The notes under the pieces were generated by a model. It made no database searches and was not told the DNA's origin. It saw only the letters and a list, made by a program, of their open reading frames with translations. 64,000 nt of DNA. It comes from Collinsella bouchesdurhonensis. GTDB taxonomy: Bacteria; Actinomycetota; Coriobacteriia; Coriobacteriales; Coriobacteriaceae. The stretch covers positions 124,001 through 188,000 of the forward strand of contig NZ_LT699743.1 of NCBI RefSeq assembly GCF_900155365.1, read 5' to 3'. How positions within the stretch are numbered: position 1 is the stretch's first letter; each line of letters begins with the position of its first letter. This document shows positions 60,805 to 64,000 of this stretch, piece after piece. A program made the position numbers and the translations under genes.

Positions 60805-63339
60805 TTAGAGCTTGGTCAGCATCGTGCGGCTGATGATCTCATCCTGAACGTCCTTGCACAGCTCGACGAAGAACGCGCTGTAGCCGGCGACGCGAACCAC
60901 AAGGTCGCGGTGCTCCTCGGGGTGAGCCTGAGCGTCGAGCAGCGTCTGGTTATCCAGGTAGTTGAACTGCATCTCGCCGTTGCCGTACATGCAGGCGGTG
61001 CGCAGAAGCGTGACCAGGCCGTTTTCGCCCTCGGGGGTATCCAGCAGGCCGGCCATGAGCTTGAAGTTGTGCACCATGCCGATGTTCATGCTGTCGTTGC
61101 TCATCTTGGAGACCGACTTGATGATGGCGGTGGGGCCATTGTGGTCAGCACCCTGGGTGGGGCTGATGCCGTCGGACAGCGGCGTCCAAGCCTTGCGGCC
61201 GTTGGCAGAAGCACCGGTCATCTGGCCAAACGGGGTGTTGTTGGAGATGGACAGCGTGCCGTGGGACAGGCGCGAGTACAGGGTCTTGAACTGGCTGTGG
61301 ATATGCTCGGTGAAGTAGACGATGTCCGCCACGAACTGATCGGCGTAGTCGTCGTCATTACCGTACTTGGGGGCGTCCAGGCAGTCCTGACGCATCTTCT
61401 CATAGCCCTCGAAATCGGCCTTGAGGCCCTCGTTGAGCTCGCATAGCGTGTACTTGTGGTCGTCGAAGACGAGCTTCTTGATAGCGGCCATGGAGTCGGC
61501 ATAGGTAGCAAGACCGCTCCACACAACACCGGGTCCAAAGTTGTACATGGCGCCGCCGGCAGAGACGTCCTTGCCAGACTCCATGCAGCCCTCGAACATG
61601 ATGGACATGAGGGGCTTAGGAGCCATGTCGCGATGCACGCGCTGCGAGATCACCGTCATGACGCTCGTCCACTTGGTGATGTAGTAGATGGTGCTCTTGA
61701 CCGCAGCCTCGAACTCCTCAAAGGTGTGATACTGGTCGAGGTCGCCCAGATCAGGGGTAACCTGCTTGCCATACCACAGGGGCACGCCGTGGTTGAGCGT
61801 GAGCTCGATGGCGATGGGCCACTGGGTGTAGGAGGTGGAGGTCCACTGATACAGGCGGCCGGACTTCTGCGGCTCGACGCAACCCATCATGCAGTAGTCG
61901 CGTGCGTCCTCAACAGAAACGCCCTTGGCAAGCATCATCTTGATATGCGTGTCGTCAAAGTGGCAAGCAGGGAAGCCCATGCCGGAGCGAACAACGTCGA
62001 CGATCTTGCGCAGGTACTTCTCGGGGCTCTTGTTGTGAATACGGCAGGCCAGGGAAGGCTGGTAGATCTTGACGTGACGCACGGCGTCCATCAGCAGATA
62101 GGTGAGGTCGTTGGTGGCATCGGCGCCGGAGCGGGTCACGCCGCCGAGCGTCATGTTGACGAACGGCTGATAGCCGGCGAAGAACTTGGAAGCGTCCTCG
62201 GAGGTAGCCCACATCATCTCGCTCATCTTGATGAGCATGCAGCCGGCGATATCAAAGGCCTGGTAGTCGGTCAGGCGGCCAGCCTCTTTGTCGGCCTTGT
62301 AGAAGGGATACATATACTGGTCAACGCGGCCGATGGACATACCGGTCTGGTTCTCCTCGAGCGGCAGCAGGCTCTCGACAACCCATACGGACTGCACGGC
62401 CTCCCAGAAGGTGCGCGGCTTGTGGGCAGGCACGTTCTTGAGGTTTTCGCAGATCTGCAGGAGCTCGGCGCGGCGCTTGGGATCGCTGCACTCCTGGGCC
62501 TTCTGGCAAGCGAAGTCGGAGAGACGGCGGGCGTAAATCATAACGCCCTCGGTGGTGTCGATGACGGACTTGTAGAAGTAGATCTTGTCCAGATCATCGG
62601 GGTTTGCATAGTCGAGGTGCCTGAGGTGCTCGCGAGCCTCGTCCTGAATGTCCTGCATGCCCTTCTTCATCAGGATGACGTCGTAGCCGGGGTTGGAGTC
62701 GCCGCCACCGTTCACCTGGTGATAGGAGCAGTCGGAAACAAAGGACTCACCGGAGAGCTCCCAGCCGCCGCACTCGCGGTACTGGTCCTCGCAGACCTCG
62801 TCGAGCGACTTGCCCTCCCAGAACGGGAAGAGCTCCTCGCGCATGTACTTCTTGTCCTCTTCGGAGATGTAGAAGGGGTCCTGAGCGCGCGTGCCAATGG
62901 TGTCGAGCTCGTCGCGCAGCCAACGCCAGGCGATATCGGGCGAGAAGGCGCCGGCGCGCGGAGCACCCGTGGGGTTGCCGACGATAAGCTCGTCGTCCTG
63001 GATGATCAGCGGAGCGGTCTCGCAGCAATAGCGGAAGCACTTGGCGCGCAGCTCGATCTTGGGCATGCCCGGGTTCTTACGGGTGAACTCGGTGACGGCG
63101 CGAGCGCGGAAGGTGGTGATGGAGGGAACCTGCTTGAGGAAGTTCTGCTTCAGGCGAACGTGGCGCTCGGTGGGGCCGTTGGGCACCTCGGTGCACTCGG
63201 TGTGGGCAACGGTGCTGTCCAGCGGACGGTCGAGCTGGTCGGCGACCTTGGTGAACATCGCGCGAACGTTTGCGCGCTGCTCTTCGCTCATGTCCTTGGT
63301 GGCATCGGACAGTTGCTTGGCAAACTCTTGAATATCCAT
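60805..63339 (-). CDS. cutC: Choline trimethylamine-lyase, glycyl radical enzyme
   Basis: An 844-residue glycyl radical enzyme that splits choline into trimethylamine and acetaldehyde. The residues that mark choline lyases are all present: Asp214 in '[10 protein letters not shown]', Cys487 and Glu489 in 'MMGCVEPQ', and the radical Gly819 in 'RVAGYSAFF'. These sit two residues before the numbering known for the Desulfovibrio enzyme (D216, C489, E491, G821). The length is normal, without the long N-terminal extension of the type II form. GAAAAGGAGT-type ribosome site precedes the ATG. cutD follows. Confidence 0.97.
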   Translation of the reverse strand: MDIQEFAKQLSDATKDMSEEQRANVRAMFTKVADQLDRPLDSTVAHTECTEVPNGPTERHVRLKQNFLKQVPSITTFRARAVTEFTRKNPGMPKIELRAKCFRYCCETAPLIIQDDELIVGNPTGAPRAGAFSPDIAWRWLRDELDTIGTRAQDPFYISEEDKKYMREELFPFWEGKSLDEVCEDQYRECGGWELSGESFVSDCSYHQVNGGGDSNPGYDVILMKKGMQDIQDEAREHLRHLDYANPDDLDKIYFYKSVIDTTEGVMIYARRLSDFACQKAQECSDPKRRAELLQICENLKNVPAHKPRTFWEAVQSVWVVESLLPLEENQTGMSIGRVDQYMYPFYKADKEAGRLTDYQAFDIAGCMLIKMSEMMWATSEDASKFFAGYQPFVNMTLGGVTRSGADATNDLTYLLMDAVRHVKIYQPSLACRIHNKSPEKYLRKIVDVVRSGMGFPACHFDDTHIKMMLAKGVSVEDARDYCMMGCVEPQKSGRLYQWTSTSYTQWPIAIELTLNHGVPLWYGKQVTPDLGDLDQYHTFEEFEAAVKSTIYYITKWTSVMTVISQRVHRDMAPKPLMSIMFEGCMESGKDVSAGGAMYNFGPGVVWSGLATYADSMAAIKKLVFDDHKYTLCELNEGLKADFEGYEKMRQDCLDAPKYGNDDDYADQFVADIVYFTEHIHSQFKTLYSRLSHGTLSISNNTPFGQMTGASANGRKAWTPLSDGISPTQGADHNGPTAIIKSVSKMSNDSMNIGMVHNFKLMAGLLDTPEGENGLVTLLRTACMYGNGEMQFNYLDNQTLLDAQAHPEEHRDLVVRVAGYSAFFVELCKDVQDEIISRTMLTKL

Positions 63340-63355
63340 CGGTACTCCTTTTCTT

Positions 63356-64000
63356 CTAATCGGTCATGTTTTTAAGCAGGCTTGCAAACCATGTGTTGTC
63401 CTGCGAGGCAACTTCTGTTGCAGGCTGCTGTTCGGTCATATGTGCGACGATCTTCCGATCCGGCACCCGGTTGAGACCCGCTTCCTCGAGAAGAGAGAGG
63501 TCAGAAGACTCGAGGCTGCACCCAACCTGGCGCCGGCGGAGAAAGTCGCGATAGGTCACACCCAGATTCGAGGTCGTCGCGCTTTCCCAGCCGGTAACGG
63601 TGAGGGTCTTGGGCAGCGTGGAATGGCAGCCGGTAGCTCCCATGCCGGTGCCCACGTTCACGAGGATGCGTCCCACCGGCTTCTTGAGCACAAACTGGCG
63701 AACAACTTCGCCATCGCGCGAAAAGATCGAAAGCGCGTTTCCCGAGCCGCTGTTCAAGATCAGCTCGATGCACTTCTCGCAGGCGTCACGCCAGTTCTCC
63801 TCCACGTAGTAAGACAGCACGGGGCCGTACTTAGTGCGCGAGAAAAAGCTGCGCTCGGAGACATAGGGCTTTTCGGCCACGAGCACGCGCGTAGAGGCAG
63901 GAACCGCGATGTTGGCACGACGAGCCAGGTCGCACGCCGATTTACCAATGAGCTCACGGTAGGTGCGCCCGTCCTCGCGAAAACACACGTGGTAAAGACG
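63356..64000 (-). CDS. EutE-family aldehyde dehydrogenase, C-terminal part, cut by the window end
   Basis: The frame is open to the last base, so the 5' part including the catalytic Cys lies outside. About 214 residues are visible. They match the C-terminal half of CoA-acylating aldehyde dehydrogenases ('[15 protein letters not shown]', '[18 protein letters not shown]'). It differs clearly from the enzyme at 52610 and ends '[11 protein letters not shown]', perhaps a short targeting helix. It directly precedes cutC by 16 bases, the place of cutB in described choline clusters. Confidence 0.8.
   Translation of the reverse strand, partial: RLYHVCFREDGRTYRELIGKSACDLARRANIAVPASTRVLVAEKPYVSERSFFSRTKYGPVLSYYVEENWRDACEKCIELILNSGSGNALSIFSRDGEVVRQFVLKKPVGRILVNVGTGMGATGCHSTLPKTLTVTGWESATTSNLGVTYRDFLRRRQVGCSLESSDLSLLEEAGLNRVPDRKIVAHMTEQQPATEVASQDNTWFASLLKNMTD

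Noticed and set aside
61456-63375. A 639-codon frame opposite cutC
   Set aside because: Same antisense effect of GC-rich codon use; no ribosome binding site and no domain.

Overview
The window reads as a chromosomal segment of a high-GC member of the Coriobacteriia, most likely Collinsella or a close relative. This is inferred from the actinobacterial-type RpoB/RpoC and ribosomal proteins, the DUF3516 helicase, the GC-rich codon use, the ATG/GTG/TTG starts behind AGGAGG-type ribosome binding sites, and a choline-degrading microcompartment locus of a kind known from some gut Coriobacteriia. No tRNA, rRNA, CRISPR array, transposase or prophage gene was recognised.

Layout. 1-1332 (+): the end of a U32 peptidase-family gene and an RluA-type pseudouridine synthase. 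1455-22447 (-): an information-processing block in several transcription units: rplJ-rplL with a leader attenuator, galU with its own promoter and terminator, rpoB-rpoC, rpsL-rpsG-fusA-rpsJ, a histidine phosphatase, and rplC-rplD-rplW-rplB-rpsS-rplV-rpsC-rplP-rpmC-rpsQ-rplN-rplX. The usual continuation into the spc operon is missing after rplX, tuf is not behind fusA, and rplK-rplA are not before rplJ. 22907-29790: a class I aminotransferase (-), an unrecognised gene (+), and a MarR regulator with a heterodimeric ABC exporter (+). 30161-37291 (+): a membrane-anchored XRE regulator, a repeat-rich intergenic region, and a three-gene TerB/ATPase/Lhr-like helicase operon that fits the Shango anti-phage system. 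37396-43387 (-): a CapA-like Tat lipoprotein, a spermidine-synthase-like methyltransferase fold, bacterial Elp3, and a DUF4097/XRE pair. 43654-48781 (+): a methyltransferase, a TrmB-like enzyme and a DUF3516 RNA helicase.

48943-64000 (-): one long operon for a choline-utilisation (GRM2-like) bacterial microcompartment. It holds the glycyl-radical choline trimethylamine-lyase CutC and its activase CutD, two EutE-type aldehyde dehydrogenases (one cut off by the window end), PduL phosphotransacylase, an alcohol dehydrogenase, shell proteins (EutS-like, EutN-like, a divergent BMC protein and three BMC-H proteins), EutP-, EutJ- and EutT-like accessory proteins, a DUF4037/DUF4125 pair and a MerR regulator. 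Expected chemistry: choline is split to trimethylamine and acetaldehyde inside the shell; acetaldehyde goes to acetyl-CoA, acetyl-phosphate and ATP, or to ethanol to recycle NADH.

Most notable points: (i) RpoC carries a long C-terminal extension with a segment closely resembling the alpha-subunit C-terminal domain; (ii) two BMC-H genes form a perfect-looking 706-bp tandem repeat, each fused to a Lys/Ala/Pro-rich arm and each keeping a strong internal ribosome binding site and start for the short shell protein; (iii) the Shango-like operon is preceded by a five-copy repeat and a palindromic operator-like promoter; (iv) two large inverted repeats of unknown function lie between genes.
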